This document shows positions 1 through 9,571 of a stretch of DNA of 64,000 bases, piece after piece. Under the pieces are notes generated by a model. The model was not told where the DNA came from and made no database searches. It was given only the letters and a program-made list of their open reading frames with translations. The position numbers and the translations under genes were made by a program. Location: assembly GCF_008905045.1 (NCBI RefSeq), contig NZ_VWMY01000046.1:33008-97007 (forward strand), written 5' to 3'. This DNA is from Streptomyces albicerus. GTDB taxonomy: Bacteria; Actinomycetota; Actinomycetes; Streptomycetales; Streptomycetaceae. Numbering within the stretch: the stretch's first letter is position 1; every line of letters begins with the position of its first letter.

Positions 1-2
1 CC

Positions 3-764
3 TCGCCGGTCCCCGGCCAGATGCTGAACGCCGCGCAGGCCGTGGACGGCGGCGCGGGCGTGCTGTTCATCGTGAAGAACTACACCGGTGACGTGCTCAA
101 CTTCCAGATGGCCGCCGAACTGGCCGCCGAGGAGGGCAGCACGGTCGAGACCGTGCTGGTCGACGACGACGTCGCCGTCCAGGACTCCACATGGACGGCG
201 GGCCGCCGGGGGACCGGAGCCACCGTCTTCGTGGAGAAGATCGCCGGAGCCCTCGCCGAGCAAGGCGCCGACCTCGCCGCCGTGGCCGAGATGGGAAAGC
301 GGGTCAACGCCGCCTCCCGGTCCTTCGCCGTGGCGCTGACCGCCTGTACCTCCCCCGCTTCGGGCAAGCCGGGCTTCGATCTGCCCGAGGACGAGATGGA
401 GGTCGGCGTCGGCATCCACGGCGAACCCGGCCGCCGCAGGGAGAAGCTCCGCCCGGCCAAGGAGATCGTGGCCACCGCACTGGACGCGATCCTCGCCGAC
501 CAGCCACTGGCCGCCGGGGACGAGACCATCGTCATGGTCAACGGCCTGGGCGGCACCCCGCTCATCGAGCTGTATGTGGTCTTCAACGAGGTCGCCGCCG
601 CACTTGGGGACAAGGGCGTGGTCATCGCCCGCAACCTCGTCGGCAACTACGTGACCAGCCTGGACATGGCGGGTGTTTCAGTCACCGTGTGCAAGGCCGA
701 TGCCGACATGCTGTCCCTGTGGGACGCGCCCGTGAACACCCCGGCCCTGCGCTGGGGCATCTGA
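3..764 (+). CDS. dhaK: Dihydroxyacetone kinase subunit DhaK (5' end outside window)
   Basis: This is the C-terminal three quarters of a DhaK. The reading frame is open to the window edge, and its first residues align with residue 80 onward of the complete second copy at 3334-4326, so the true start lies upstream. DhaK binds dihydroxyacetone covalently through a histidine in the motif GIHGEPG, which is present, and passes it to the DhaL-bound nucleotide. The conserved segments NYTGDVLNFQMA, TWTAGRRGTGATVFVEKI and VNGLGGTPLIELY are also seen. A 145-nt gap without an obvious terminator separates it from dhaL, and both probably share a transcript. Confidence 0.93.
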   Translation, partial: SPVPGQMLNAAQAVDGGAGVLFIVKNYTGDVLNFQMAAELAAEEGSTVETVLVDDDVAVQDSTWTAGRRGTGATVFVEKIAGALAEQGADLAAVAEMGKRVNAASRSFAVALTACTSPASGKPGFDLPEDEMEVGVGIHGEPGRRREKLRPAKEIVATALDAILADQPLAAGDETIVMVNGLGGTPLIELYVVFNEVAAALGDKGVVIARNLVGNYVTSLDMAGVSVTVCKADADMLSLWDAPVNTPALRWGI

Positions 765-909
765 ACCGAGTCGGGGGCGGGGCCGCGCGATACGCGAGGG
801 CCGGGCCGGAGCCTTCCCGCACCAGCTCTCCCGGACCGCACCCCCGCGCATCCGCCCCCGGCTCACCCAACCGCCAGCCAGCCACGCCCCAACCAGGAAC
901 GGAGACTCC

Positions 910-1532
<623 letters not shown>

Positions 1533-1536
<4 letters not shown>

Positions 1537-3218
1537 CCGACCGCCGCACCTACATCGGGCACACCGCCGCACCCGGCATAGCTCTCGGCTTCGTCCACCG
1601 CACCGACCGGCCACCCACGAGAACGGTGCTCCCCCACCGCACCAGCGGCGACCCCACGCAGCAGATCACCGACGCCTTCGACGCCGTCGCCACCCGCCTG
1701 CTCGACCTGTCCACCTCGCTGCGCGAACAGGGCAAGGACGAACAGGCCGACATCATGGAAGTCAACAGCTACATCGCGCAGGACCCGGATCTGCGCGACC
1801 AGGCCATCAAACGAGCGAACGACGGCCTGCCGGTACCCGTCGCCGTGCGGCAGGCCATCGACGCCTATGCCGGAACCATCGCTGCCCTGGACGATCCAAC
1901 CCTTGCCGAACGCGCGGCAGACGTCCGGCAGGTCGGCCGCCGCGTCCTGACCCACCTGCACGGCGACACGGGCCCCGCCCTCGACCAGCCCCTCGTCCTG
2001 GTCGCCCACGAGATCGGCGCCGCCGACCTGCTGGAACCCGGCCAGACGGTGACAGCCGCCATCTCCGTGACCGGCGGCCCGAATTCCCACGCCGCCATCG
2101 TCGCCCGCTCGCTGGGCATTCCCTTCCTCTTGGCCGTCGACCCCCAGCTGCTCGAGCTGCCGGACGGGCAGGAGATCCTGCTCGACGCGGACCTGGCCAG
2201 CGCGGTCGCTCGCCCCGACGACGACGAACGCACCGGCGCCCTGCACGCAATGGAGACCGCCCGAACCCGCAGGCTCGCCCTCGCCGAAGAGCGCCACCTG
2301 CCCGCCGAGACACTCGACGAGCACCGCATCGTTCTGCGGGCCAACGTGGCCACCCCGGCCGAGGCCCGAGCGGCCCTGACCACGGGCGCCGAGGGTGTCG
2401 GCCTGCTCCGCACCGAGCTGCCCTTCCTCAACCACCCCGCCTGGCCCACCCGCAACCAGCACGCGGCCGCCCTCGTCCCCGTCCTGCGCGCTCTCACCGG
2501 GCAGGTCGTCACGGCCCGCACGCTCGACTTCGCCGACGACAAGCTGCCGCCGTTCCTCTCCCGCCACCAGGGCGCGCGGATCGGTCGCGGCCTGCCCCTC
2601 ATGCTCGCCCAACCGGACGCCTTCGCCGACCAGTTCCGCAGCCTGCTCAGCGCCGGAGCCGACACCGACCTGCGCATCATGATCCCCATGGTCGCGCGCA
2701 TCGACGAACTACGCGCCTGCCGACGCCTCCTCCAGGCCGCAGCCGCCGAAGCCGGCGTCCCGACCCCGCCCCTGGGCATCATGGTCGAACTCCCCGAAGC
2801 CGTCGCCGCGGCCGACGACCTCGCCCGCGAAGCCTCCTTCCTCTCCATCGGCAGCAACGACCTCACCTGCCAGATCCTGGGCCTGGACCGGCGCGACCCC
2901 ACCGCCACCCCCGCCATGGCGGCACATCCCGCCGTACTCGACGCCATCGCCCGCGTCGTCTCCGCCGCACACCGCCACCATCGTCCGGTATCCGTCTGTG
3001 GCGACGCCGCCGCACACCCCCTCGTGACCCCCCTCCTCATCGGTATCGGCTGCGACAGCCTCTCGGTCGCCCCCGCCGCCCTCGACGAGGTCCGGGCCCG
3101 CATCCGACGACTCCGCCATGACACCTGCGCCTCCTTGGCCGCCATCGCCCTCACCCGCGAAACCCCCCAAGAGGTCTGGCGACTCGTCGAGCAGTGCTGC
3201 CGGCCCTCGCTGCCCTGA
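1533..3218 (+). CDS. PTS Enzyme I homologue (phosphoenolpyruvate-protein phosphotransferase)
   Basis: A 561-aa protein, close to the roughly 575 aa of PtsI. It moves phosphate from phosphoenolpyruvate to HPr-type carriers in the cytosol. The phosphohistidine motif GGPNSHAAI (His186) lies in the swivelling domain, and the PEP-binding TIM barrel shows LLRTELPFL, TLDFADDKLPP, GIMVELPEA, IGSNDLTCQ and the VCGDAAAHP cysteine segment. The ATG at 1533 overlaps the dhaL stop, so it probably energises this Dha kinase. Unlike enterobacterial DhaM, which carries only an Enzyme I N-domain, this is a full-length EI with no fused EIIA-Man or HPr domain. Confidence 0.9.
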
Positions 3219-3251
3219 CCCGAGCCGCGCACATGGCGCGATTTCTCCAAC

Positions 3252-3279
3252 GTGGGCAGGTCCGACCGGACCGGCCCAC
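3252..3279. promoter_or_regulatory. 28-bp imperfect palindrome between the two dha units
   Basis: GTGGGC-A-GGTCCG-AC-CGGACC-G-GCCCAC reads as two nested inverted repeats: 12 paired bases per arm-pair set, one mismatch and a 2-nt centre. It lies 33 nt after the Enzyme I stop and 54 nt before the second dhaK start. With no T-tract it could be a rho-independent stem of the actinobacterial kind or an operator for the second unit. The symmetry is seen directly; the role is inferred. Confidence 0.5.
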
Positions 3280-3333
3280 CAGAGGACTTGGTTTCCGCTG
3301 ATGTTCTGATCCAGTCGAGAAGGGGCCTGAACC

Positions 3334-4326
3334 GTGAAGAAGCTCATCAACTCGCCCGATGACGTGCTTGCCGATGCGCTCGTCGGCGTGGCCGCCGCGC
3401 ACCCCTCACTGACGGTCAACCCGTCCGACCGCTACATCGTCCGCGCGGGCGGGCCGACGGCTGGGAAGGTCGGCCTGGTGTCGGGTGGCGGGTCCGGGCA
3501 CGAGCCGCTGCACGGCGGGTTCGTCGGGTACGGGATGCTGGATGCGGCCTGTCCCGGTGAGGTGTTCACATCTCCCGTGCCGGACCAGATCCTCGCCGCC
3601 ACGCGGGCCGTTGACGGCGGGGCGGGGGTGCTGCACATCGTGAAGAACTACACCGGCGACGTGCTGAACTTCCAGATGGCCGCCGACCTGGCCGCCGACG
3701 ACGGCGTGTGGGTCGAGGGCGTCGTGGTCAATGACGATGTCGCCGTGGAGAACAGTACGTGGACGGCCGGCCGGCGGGGTACCGGGGCGACCGTGTTCGT
3801 GGAGAAGATCGTCGGTGCGGCTGCCGAGCTTGGCGCGGACCTGGCCTCGGCCGCGGCGTTGGGCCGGGAGGTCAACGACCGGTCCCGTTCGTTCGGAGTG
3901 GCGCTCACACCGTGCACGGTGCCCGCGTCGGGCAAGCCCGGGTTCGAGCTGGGCGAGGACGAGATCGAGCTGGGCGTCGGCATCCACGGCGAGCCCGGCC
4001 GCGCCCGTGGCAGGCTCGTCTCCGCCAAGGAGATCGTCGGTGTCGCGTTGGACGCCATCCACGCCGACCTGCCGCTCTCGGGCGAAGTGCTCGTGATGGT
4101 CAACGGCCTGGGTGGCACCCCACTGATCGAGCTGTACGTGGTGTATGCCGCGGTTGCCGAGTGGCTCGCCGGCCATGGCGTGTGGATCACCCGCAACCTG
4201 GTCGGCAACTACATGACCAGCCTGGAGATGGCCGGTTGCACGATCACGGTGTGCCGGCTCACGCCGCAGCTCACCCATCTGTGGGATGTCCCCGTCGAGA
4301 CCCCCGCGCTGCGCTGGGGACGCTGA
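3334..4326 (+). CDS. dhaK: Dihydroxyacetone kinase subunit DhaK, second copy
   Basis: A complete 330-aa DhaK starting at GTG, preceded by a good ribosome site (GAGAAGGGG). The substrate pocket GGGSGHEPLH (residues 51-60) and GIHGEPG with His218, the same number as the covalent histidine of the E. coli protein, are intact. It is clearly paralogous to the truncated copy at 3-764 but diverged along its length, with different codon use and wording in surface segments. It may therefore serve a related ketose or triose rather than duplicate the first enzyme. It forms an operon with the dhaL at 4373. Confidence 0.95.
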   Translation: MKKLINSPDDVLADALVGVAAAHPSLTVNPSDRYIVRAGGPTAGKVGLVSGGGSGHEPLHGGFVGYGMLDAACPGEVFTSPVPDQILAATRAVDGGAGVLHIVKNYTGDVLNFQMAADLAADDGVWVEGVVVNDDVAVENSTWTAGRRGTGATVFVEKIVGAAAELGADLASAAALGREVNDRSRSFGVALTPCTVPASGKPGFELGEDEIELGVGIHGEPGRARGRLVSAKEIVGVALDAIHADLPLSGEVLVMVNGLGGTPLIELYVVYAAVAEWLAGHGVWITRNLVGNYMTSLEMAGCTITVCRLTPQLTHLWDVPVETPALRWGR

Positions 4327-4372
4327 GCGTCCTCGGACACCGCGACGGACACCACAAGGGAGAAGGACGACC

Positions 4373-5041
4373 ATGGACGCGAGCATGTTCCGGGCCTGGA
4401 TCCACGAGGCGGCCCGATTGATGGTCGACAACACCGACCGTCTGACCCGCCTCGACTCCGCTGTCGGCGACGCCGACCACGGCATCAACATGCGCCGTGG
4501 CCTGCAGGCGGCGGTGGCAATGCTGGACGAAACCGGCCCGTCCACCCCCGGTGCGGTGCTCGCCACCGTCGGCCGGGCATTGATCAACAAGACCGGCGGG
4601 GCCTCGGGACCGCTGTACGGCACCGGGTTCCGGCAGGCCGCGCGGACCCTGGGCGAGGATCCCGAGGTGTCTGCGGCACGACTTGGGGCAGCATTGGCGG
4701 CTGCCCTCACCGGCATCCAGCGGATCGGCGCGGCACTCGAGGGCGACAAAACGATGATCGACGCCCTCAGCCCGGCCGTGACCGCCTACCAGGCCGTCAT
4801 CGACTCCGGCGGCGACCTGACCGACGCTACCCGAGCGGCGTCCGACGCCGCCGTGCGGGGCCTGAAGCAGACCGTCGGCATGCAGGCCCGGAAGGGCCGC
4901 GCGAGCTATCTCGGCGCCCGCACCATCGGTCACGAGGACCCCGGCGCGGCGTCGACCGTGCTCATTCTGTCCGCCCTCGCGACTGTCACCGCGGCGAGCG
5001 GGCGGAGGAGCGAGCGGCCAGGCACAGGGGCGGCGTCATGA
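4373..5041 (+). CDS. dhaL: Dihydroxyacetone kinase subunit DhaL, second copy
   Basis: A 222-aa DhaL starting at ATG 4373 behind the ribosome site AGAAGGA. The Mg-binding aspartates in LDSAVGDADHG, the loop GGASGPLYG and the C-terminal GRASYLGARTIGHEDPGA match the family. A short extra tail (roughly residues 205-222) is rich in Arg, Gly and Ser. As in the first unit, the stop overlaps an ATG as ATGA, but here the downstream frame is only a relic of an Enzyme I (5038-5124). The kinase must therefore borrow its phosphate supply from elsewhere or use ATP exchange. Confidence 0.93.
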   Translation: MDASMFRAWIHEAARLMVDNTDRLTRLDSAVGDADHGINMRRGLQAAVAMLDETGPSTPGAVLATVGRALINKTGGASGPLYGTGFRQAARTLGEDPEVSAARLGAALAAALTGIQRIGAALEGDKTMIDALSPAVTAYQAVIDSGGDLTDATRAASDAAVRGLKQTVGMQARKGRASYLGARTIGHEDPGAASTVLILSALATVTAASGRRSERPGTGAAS

Positions 5042-5124
5042 GGGCGGCATCCAGCCGGTGGGCCGGCACCGAGGTGGCTCCCGGCACGGCCGTCGTGACG
5101 GGTCGAGCGACCGCGACCCGCTGA
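5038..5124 (+). pseudogene. Relic of an Enzyme I start codon region
   Basis: The ATG at 5038 overlaps the dhaL stop exactly as in the intact unit at 1533. It opens a 28-codon frame containing WAGTEVAPGTAVVTGRA before TGA 5122-5124. The intact Enzyme I begins with IGHTAAPGIALGFVHR, and the shared G-T-x-(A/V)-A-P-G-x-A pattern is the hallmark of EI N-termini. The rest of the gene is gone. The best reading is that this unit once had its own Enzyme I, lost by a deletion just after codon 28. Confidence 0.6.
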
Positions 5125-5327
5125 TACCTGGTCCTCGACGCGTACTGCCCCCACTCGTACCCGGCGTTGAGGACGCGCCGCAGCGACTCGGGATCGGTCA
5201 TGGTCTTGTCGGGCCACCGACGAAGTAGTTGCGATCCCGCAAAGCCCCCGAGACCGACGCGTAGTTCGCTGCCCCAGGCACCTGCCAGGGGACGGACGCA
5301 CGCGGCCACGGCCTCATTGAGCGACAT
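5125..5327 (-). pseudogene. Unassigned coding-like fragment, minus strand
   Basis: Between the Enzyme I relic and the sensor kinase there is no complete gene. On the minus strand a segment starting at ATG 5327 has coding-like third-position G/C bias. It reads through sequences such as LRRWPDKTMTDPESLRR and NAGYEWGQYASRTRYQ before running antisense into the dha relic. I do not recognise the family. It may be the left-over end of the gene whose insertion or deletion removed the second Enzyme I. Confidence 0.25.
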
Positions 5328-5348
5328 CACGACAAGCGCACTCGCGCG

Positions 5349-7649
5349 ATGAGAGCAGCGTCCGCGATGCGCGCACGCGCCCCTGAATCGCGCACGTTCA
5401 TTGGCGGGAAGAAGGTGCGAAGGCAAGTGCAAACACAACCCGCGGTGCATCGCCACGGCACGGAAACGGTGCAGACGCCCCAGGCGAGAGGCAACGATGC
5501 CGACAACGGCAGTACCGAACCGGGCAATACCGATCCGGGCCCCGCGCGTGCAGATGGAGGGCGTCGCCCGCGCCGGAGCAGCAACCAGAAGGCCTTCGCC
5601 CCGGGTAACTGGAGTGTGCGCACCCAGCTGCTGGCCGTAGTGCTCATCCCGATCATCACCGCGCTCGTACTCGGCGGTCTGCGGATCGGCTCGGCGGTGC
5701 AGAACGCACAGGACATCGACCACGTCCATCAGCTCGTTCGTACCGTCGACAAGGGCACGGGGCTGTTGCAGGAGCTTGAGGATGAACGCGATCTCACCGC
5801 GCTCTACGTCGCGGCCGAGCGTACGGGCGACACGAGTCGGCTGGACACTCAGCGCTCCCAGGTCAACGCGGCACTCGCCCGAGTCCGTGCCGAGGCCGCC
5901 CATGTCCACCGCGGGACGAACCCCGTCCTGGCCACCCGGCTCGCGGTGCTCGACGCCTTCGGCGGGAAGGTGACGTCACTGCGCCACACGGTAGACCACT
6001 CGAAAATGCGCTTGCTGTCCGTGGTCAACGCATACACAGCGCTAATCGCCGAGCTCACCGACGCCCTCGACCTTCTCACGCCGGACATCGCCCACCAGCC
6101 CCTTGCTGTGAGGGCCGGTGCCCTCCAGACCTTCGCGCAGGCCACAGAGCAAGCCTCCCGGCAACGCGCGCTGCTCGGCGGGGCGCTGACCCAGGGACAC
6201 TTCGATGCGAACGAAGCCCAGAGCCTGACCCTCGCCAGCCGGCAGCAACAGGCCTTGATCGGCGAGTTCCGGTCCGGTGCGCCGCCGGCCCAGCGGCAGT
6301 TCTACGAGCGCACCGTCACCGGAAGCGACGTCAACAAGGTTGAGATGCTCCAGAAGCAGGTGCTCGCCCGGCAGGACACCAGCAGCCTCCGCCTTGACGC
6401 CGACGAGTGGTTCGACACCATGACGAGCAAGCTCGAAATGATGCGCCTGGTCGAGAAGCGGCTCGTCGGATCGGTCGAAGACGAGAGCTCGCGCGAGCGG
6501 CACCAGGCCGAGCGCTCAGTGTTCATCACCTCGCTCGTCGTGCTGTTGATCCTCCTGCTCACGTTCGGTGTGACACACGTCGTCGTCCAGTCGATCGTTG
6601 GCCCACTGCATACCCTGCGCGACTCCGCGCTCGATATCACCGAACGCCGCCTACCTGCAGTGGTCCAGCTGCTGCGGGGCTCCAGCGACGCGCAACTGGA
6701 GGCCATCAAGTTCGAGCCCACGGGCATCAACTCGACCGACGAGATCGGCGGTGTCGCCCACGCGTTCGACGACGTCCATCGCGACTCCGTACGGCTGGCG
6801 TTCGAGCAAGCGCAGCTGCGAGGCCGCATCAACGCGATGTTCGTCAACCTCTCGCAGCACAGCCAGAGCCTTGTGGAACGACAGCTGGAGCTGATCGACC
6901 ATCTGGAGAACGGCGAGCAGGACCCCGACCTGCTCGCCAGCCTCTTCAAGCTCGACCACCTGGCCACCCGCATGCGCCGCAATGGGGAGAACCTACTCGT
7001 CCTCGCGGGCGAGGAGGCGGGCCGCCGCTGGAGCGCCCCCGTACGGCTCGTGGACGTCCTCCGGGCCGCCACCAGTGAGGTCGAGCAGTACCAGCGTGTG
7101 CAGCTACGCGGACTGGTAACCGCGGACGTCGACGGCCGAGCAGTGAACGACATCGTTCACCTCATCGCGGAGCTGCTGGAGAACGCGGCCACGTTCTCCT
7201 CGCCGGACACCGAGGTGCTCGTCACGAGCCGGCTGCTGTCCGGCGGCGGCGCGAGGGTCGAAATCCGGGACAGCGGCATCGGCATGACCGCAAAGGACCT
7301 TGAGGAGGCCAATGACAGGCTCCTCAACCCGCCAGTCGTCGACGTCTCGGTGGCACGGCGCATGGGTATGTTCGTCGTCGGCCAGCTATCCGGCCGCCAC
7401 GGCATCCGCGTCCAGCTCCGCAGGTCATCCCCCCGCGGCACCACAGCAGCGGTCATGCTGCCCCAGAACTTGGTCCGGGAACACGGGGATCACATGGATC
7501 CTCCCGGACTGTCAGCCAGGTACAACTCGGAAGGGCGCCTCACGGGCTGGCGCAACTACGACGCGCCCGAGCAACTCAACGACAGCGCGCTGGCCAAACG
7601 TGCGTACCGGACGCGCCGTCACGGCGCCCGCTCGGCCAGCAAGGAGTAA
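5349..7649 (+). CDS. Nitrate/nitrite-sensor-domain (NIT) histidine kinase, conservon CvnA type
   Basis: A 766-aa membrane sensor kinase. After a disordered N-terminus (about residues 1-80) comes a first membrane segment (about 92-110). A long extracytoplasmic helical sensor of the NIT type follows (about 120-390), then a second membrane segment (VFITSLVVLLILLLTFGV) and a HAMP region. The cytoplasmic ATPase shows the degenerate dimerisation helix LDHLATRMRRNGENLLVLAG, N-box ELLENAATFSSPDT and G1 box IRDSGIGMT. Streptomyces conservons place such kinases before roadblock, DUF742 and GTPase genes; none is present, so it stands alone. The start is uncertain: GTG 5416 behind GGGAAGAAG is a credible alternative. 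Confidence 0.85.
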   Translation: MRAASAMRARAPESRTFIGGKKVRRQVQTQPAVHRHGTETVQTPQARGNDADNGSTEPGNTDPGPARADGGRRPRRSSNQKAFAPGNWSVRTQLLAVVLIPIITALVLGGLRIGSAVQNAQDIDHVHQLVRTVDKGTGLLQELEDERDLTALYVAAERTGDTSRLDTQRSQVNAALARVRAEAAHVHRGTNPVLATRLAVLDAFGGKVTSLRHTVDHSKMRLLSVVNAYTALIAELTDALDLLTPDIAHQPLAVRAGALQTFAQATEQASRQRALLGGALTQGHFDANEAQSLTLASRQQQALIGEFRSGAPPAQRQFYERTVTGSDVNKVEMLQKQVLARQDTSSLRLDADEWFDTMTSKLEMMRLVEKRLVGSVEDESSRERHQAERSVFITSLVVLLILLLTFGVTHVVVQSIVGPLHTLRDSALDITERRLPAVVQLLRGSSDAQLEAIKFEPTGINSTDEIGGVAHAFDDVHRDSVRLAFEQAQLRGRINAMFVNLSQHSQSLVERQLELIDHLENGEQDPDLLASLFKLDHLATRMRRNGENLLVLAGEEAGRRWSAPVRLVDVLRAATSEVEQYQRVQLRGLVTADVDGRAVNDIVHLIAELLENAATFSSPDTEVLVTSRLLSGGGARVEIRDSGIGMTAKDLEEANDRLLNPPVVDVSVARRMGMFVVGQLSGRHGIRVQLRRSSPRGTTAAVMLPQNLVREHGDHMDPPGLSARYNSEGRLTGWRNYDAPEQLNDSALAKRAYRTRRHGARSASKE

Positions 7650-8008
7650 GGGCTACCGCGACCCTCTCCGCGCCATGGGGACGAGAACGGGTTGCCCAAG
7701 TCCGAGGCCGTCGAGTAACGAGGCATCGCAGGCGGCGATGGCGCTCAGGACTCCCGCGACGGAAGGCCCCACCCCCGCAGGCCTTCCCCTCCGTATCCCC
7801 ATGGCACAGACCGCGCCGGCTACGCTCCGATGGCCCCACTCTCGTGTGTCGGCGACGCGTGAATCCGCCGCCCAGCGCACAGGGGGCTACTGACCCCTCC
7901 TTGAGGGTCGGCTCCGGGGACACGATCCCGACAGTAAGCACCGCGCAATGCCTTGAAAGGTACATTTCGCCCCCGTGGAGGGGTGCCGCTTCCGAGGCCC
8001 CCTGAGCA
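7650..8008. other. Gene-poor interval before the antiporter
   Basis: About 360 bases between the sensor kinase and the NhaC gene hold no gene I can support. Short frames on the minus strand (7653-7880) have coding-like composition but no recognisable motif and no ribosome site. A weak inverted repeat, GACCC with GGGTC, lies near 7900. Confidence 0.4.
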
Positions 8009-9523
8009 GTGAGCGAGGGCCGGATGCCGGAAGCGGAGAAGCCTGAAACGGATGCCGCGGTGCGTGAGCCGACATTGACGGACGCGCTGGTGCCGCTGGG
8101 TGTCCTGGTGGTGCTGGTCGGCGGTGCGCTGGTGCTGTTCGGTCTGGATGCCCTGGACGGGCCGCTGCAGGTCGCGCTGGTGCTGTGCGCCATGACCGTC
8201 GCGCTGGTCGCGATGCGTATGGGGCACCGGTGGGAGGCGGTGCAGAAGGTCAGCCAGGGTGCGATGTCGTCCATCACCAGCGCGGTGTTCATCCTGCTGG
8301 CCGTCGGGGCGCTCATCGGGGTCTGGAACCTGTCCGGGACCATTCCGACCCTGGTGTACTACGGCATCCAGGTCCTCTCGCCGAGCTGGTACTACGCGGC
8401 GACGGCTCTGATCTGCGGTGCGATCGCGATGAGCATCGGCAGTTCGTGGACGACAGCCGGCACGATCGGCGTCGGCCTGGTCGGAGTCGCCGACATGCTC
8501 GGTGTGTCGACCGCGATCACCGCGGGGGCGGTCATCTCCGGCGCCTACCTCGGGGACAAGCTCTCGCCCCTGTCGGAGACGACAGTACTCACCGCGCAGA
8601 TGGTGAAGGTAGACGTCTACGAGCACATCAAGCGGCAGGCATGGACATCGATCCCGGCGTTCGTCATCGCGTTCGTGGCGCTTCTCGTCATCGGCCTGGT
8701 CAACGGGCCGGACGTGAGGAACCCGGTCGGCGAGCAGATTGAGCTCAACAGCCTCAACGGTATCTACAACATCACCCCGCTCAACCTCCTGCCGCTGCTG
8801 CTGCTGGGATTCCTGTCGATCCGCAAGGTGCCCCCCTCGCTCGCTCTGACCTGCTCGGCGCTGTTCGCCGGACTTCTCGGGGCCTTTCTGCAACCGGACG
8901 TGATGCGCGACTTCGTGCCTGGCACGGGCAACGTCGTCATCGAGTCGCTGAAAGGTGTCTGGAGCGCCATGGCCAACGGCTTCTCCATCAACTCCGGCAT
9001 CGACGAGATCGACCAGTTGCTGTCCCGCGGCGGTATGGACAGCATGCTGCTGACGCTCTGGCTGATCATCGGCGCCGTCACGTTCGGCGCGCTGCTTGAG
9101 GAGTTCGGCCTCATCGGACGCCTGATCGACCCCATGATCCGCTCGGCGAAGAGCACCGGCCGCCTCTACTTCACCGTTTTCGCCAGCGCCCTGGGCCTGA
9201 ACATCGTCGCCGGCGACCAGTACATCGCCCTCGTCCTGCCCTCGCGGGTGTTCCGGGTGGAGTTTGCCAAGCGGGGACTCGCCCCGACCAACCTGTCGCG
9301 GCTCGCCGCCGACAGCGGAACCGTCACCTCACCGCTGGTTCCCTGGAACTCGTGCGGCGCATTCATGGGAGCCGTGCTGGGAGTGGCGACTTTCTCGTAT
9401 CTGCCGTACGCGATCTTCAACTACGCCAGTCCCGCCCTGAGCGTCCTGTACGGCTTCACCGGCTTCAAGATCGAAAAGGTGGAGCCCGGCACCAGGCAGG
9501 ACCAGCCCGCCGCTCCCAAGTGA
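8009..9523 (+). CDS. nhaC: NhaC-family Na+/H+ (or organic ion) antiporter
   Basis: A 504-aa membrane protein with about 11-12 hydrophobic helices. NhaC-family signatures are visible: AMSIGSSWTTAGTIGVGL, SGAYLGDKLSPLSETT, and a C-terminal half with GDQYIALVLPSRVFR and DSGTVTSPLVPWNSCGAF. It exchanges cations for protons, or in some members organic anions, across the plasma membrane. It leads a co-oriented run with an APC antiporter (48-nt gap) and arcA, suggesting a role in pH or ion balance during arginine deimination, which releases ammonia. GTG 8009 is the long start; ATG 8024 is equally plausible. Confidence 0.88.
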   Translation: MSEGRMPEAEKPETDAAVREPTLTDALVPLGVLVVLVGGALVLFGLDALDGPLQVALVLCAMTVALVAMRMGHRWEAVQKVSQGAMSSITSAVFILLAVGALIGVWNLSGTIPTLVYYGIQVLSPSWYYAATALICGAIAMSIGSSWTTAGTIGVGLVGVADMLGVSTAITAGAVISGAYLGDKLSPLSETTVLTAQMVKVDVYEHIKRQAWTSIPAFVIAFVALLVIGLVNGPDVRNPVGEQIELNSLNGIYNITPLNLLPLLLLGFLSIRKVPPSLALTCSALFAGLLGAFLQPDVMRDFVPGTGNVVIESLKGVWSAMANGFSINSGIDEIDQLLSRGGMDSMLLTLWLIIGAVTFGALLEEFGLIGRLIDPMIRSAKSTGRLYFTVFASALGLNIVAGDQYIALVLPSRVFRVEFAKRGLAPTNLSRLAADSGTVTSPLVPWNSCGAFMGAVLGVATFSYLPYAIFNYASPALSVLYGFTGFKIEKVEPGTRQDQPAAPK

Positions 9524-9571
9524 CCGCCGCACCCATCCGGCGTACAGCCGCACCAGGAAGGGCCATGAGGT

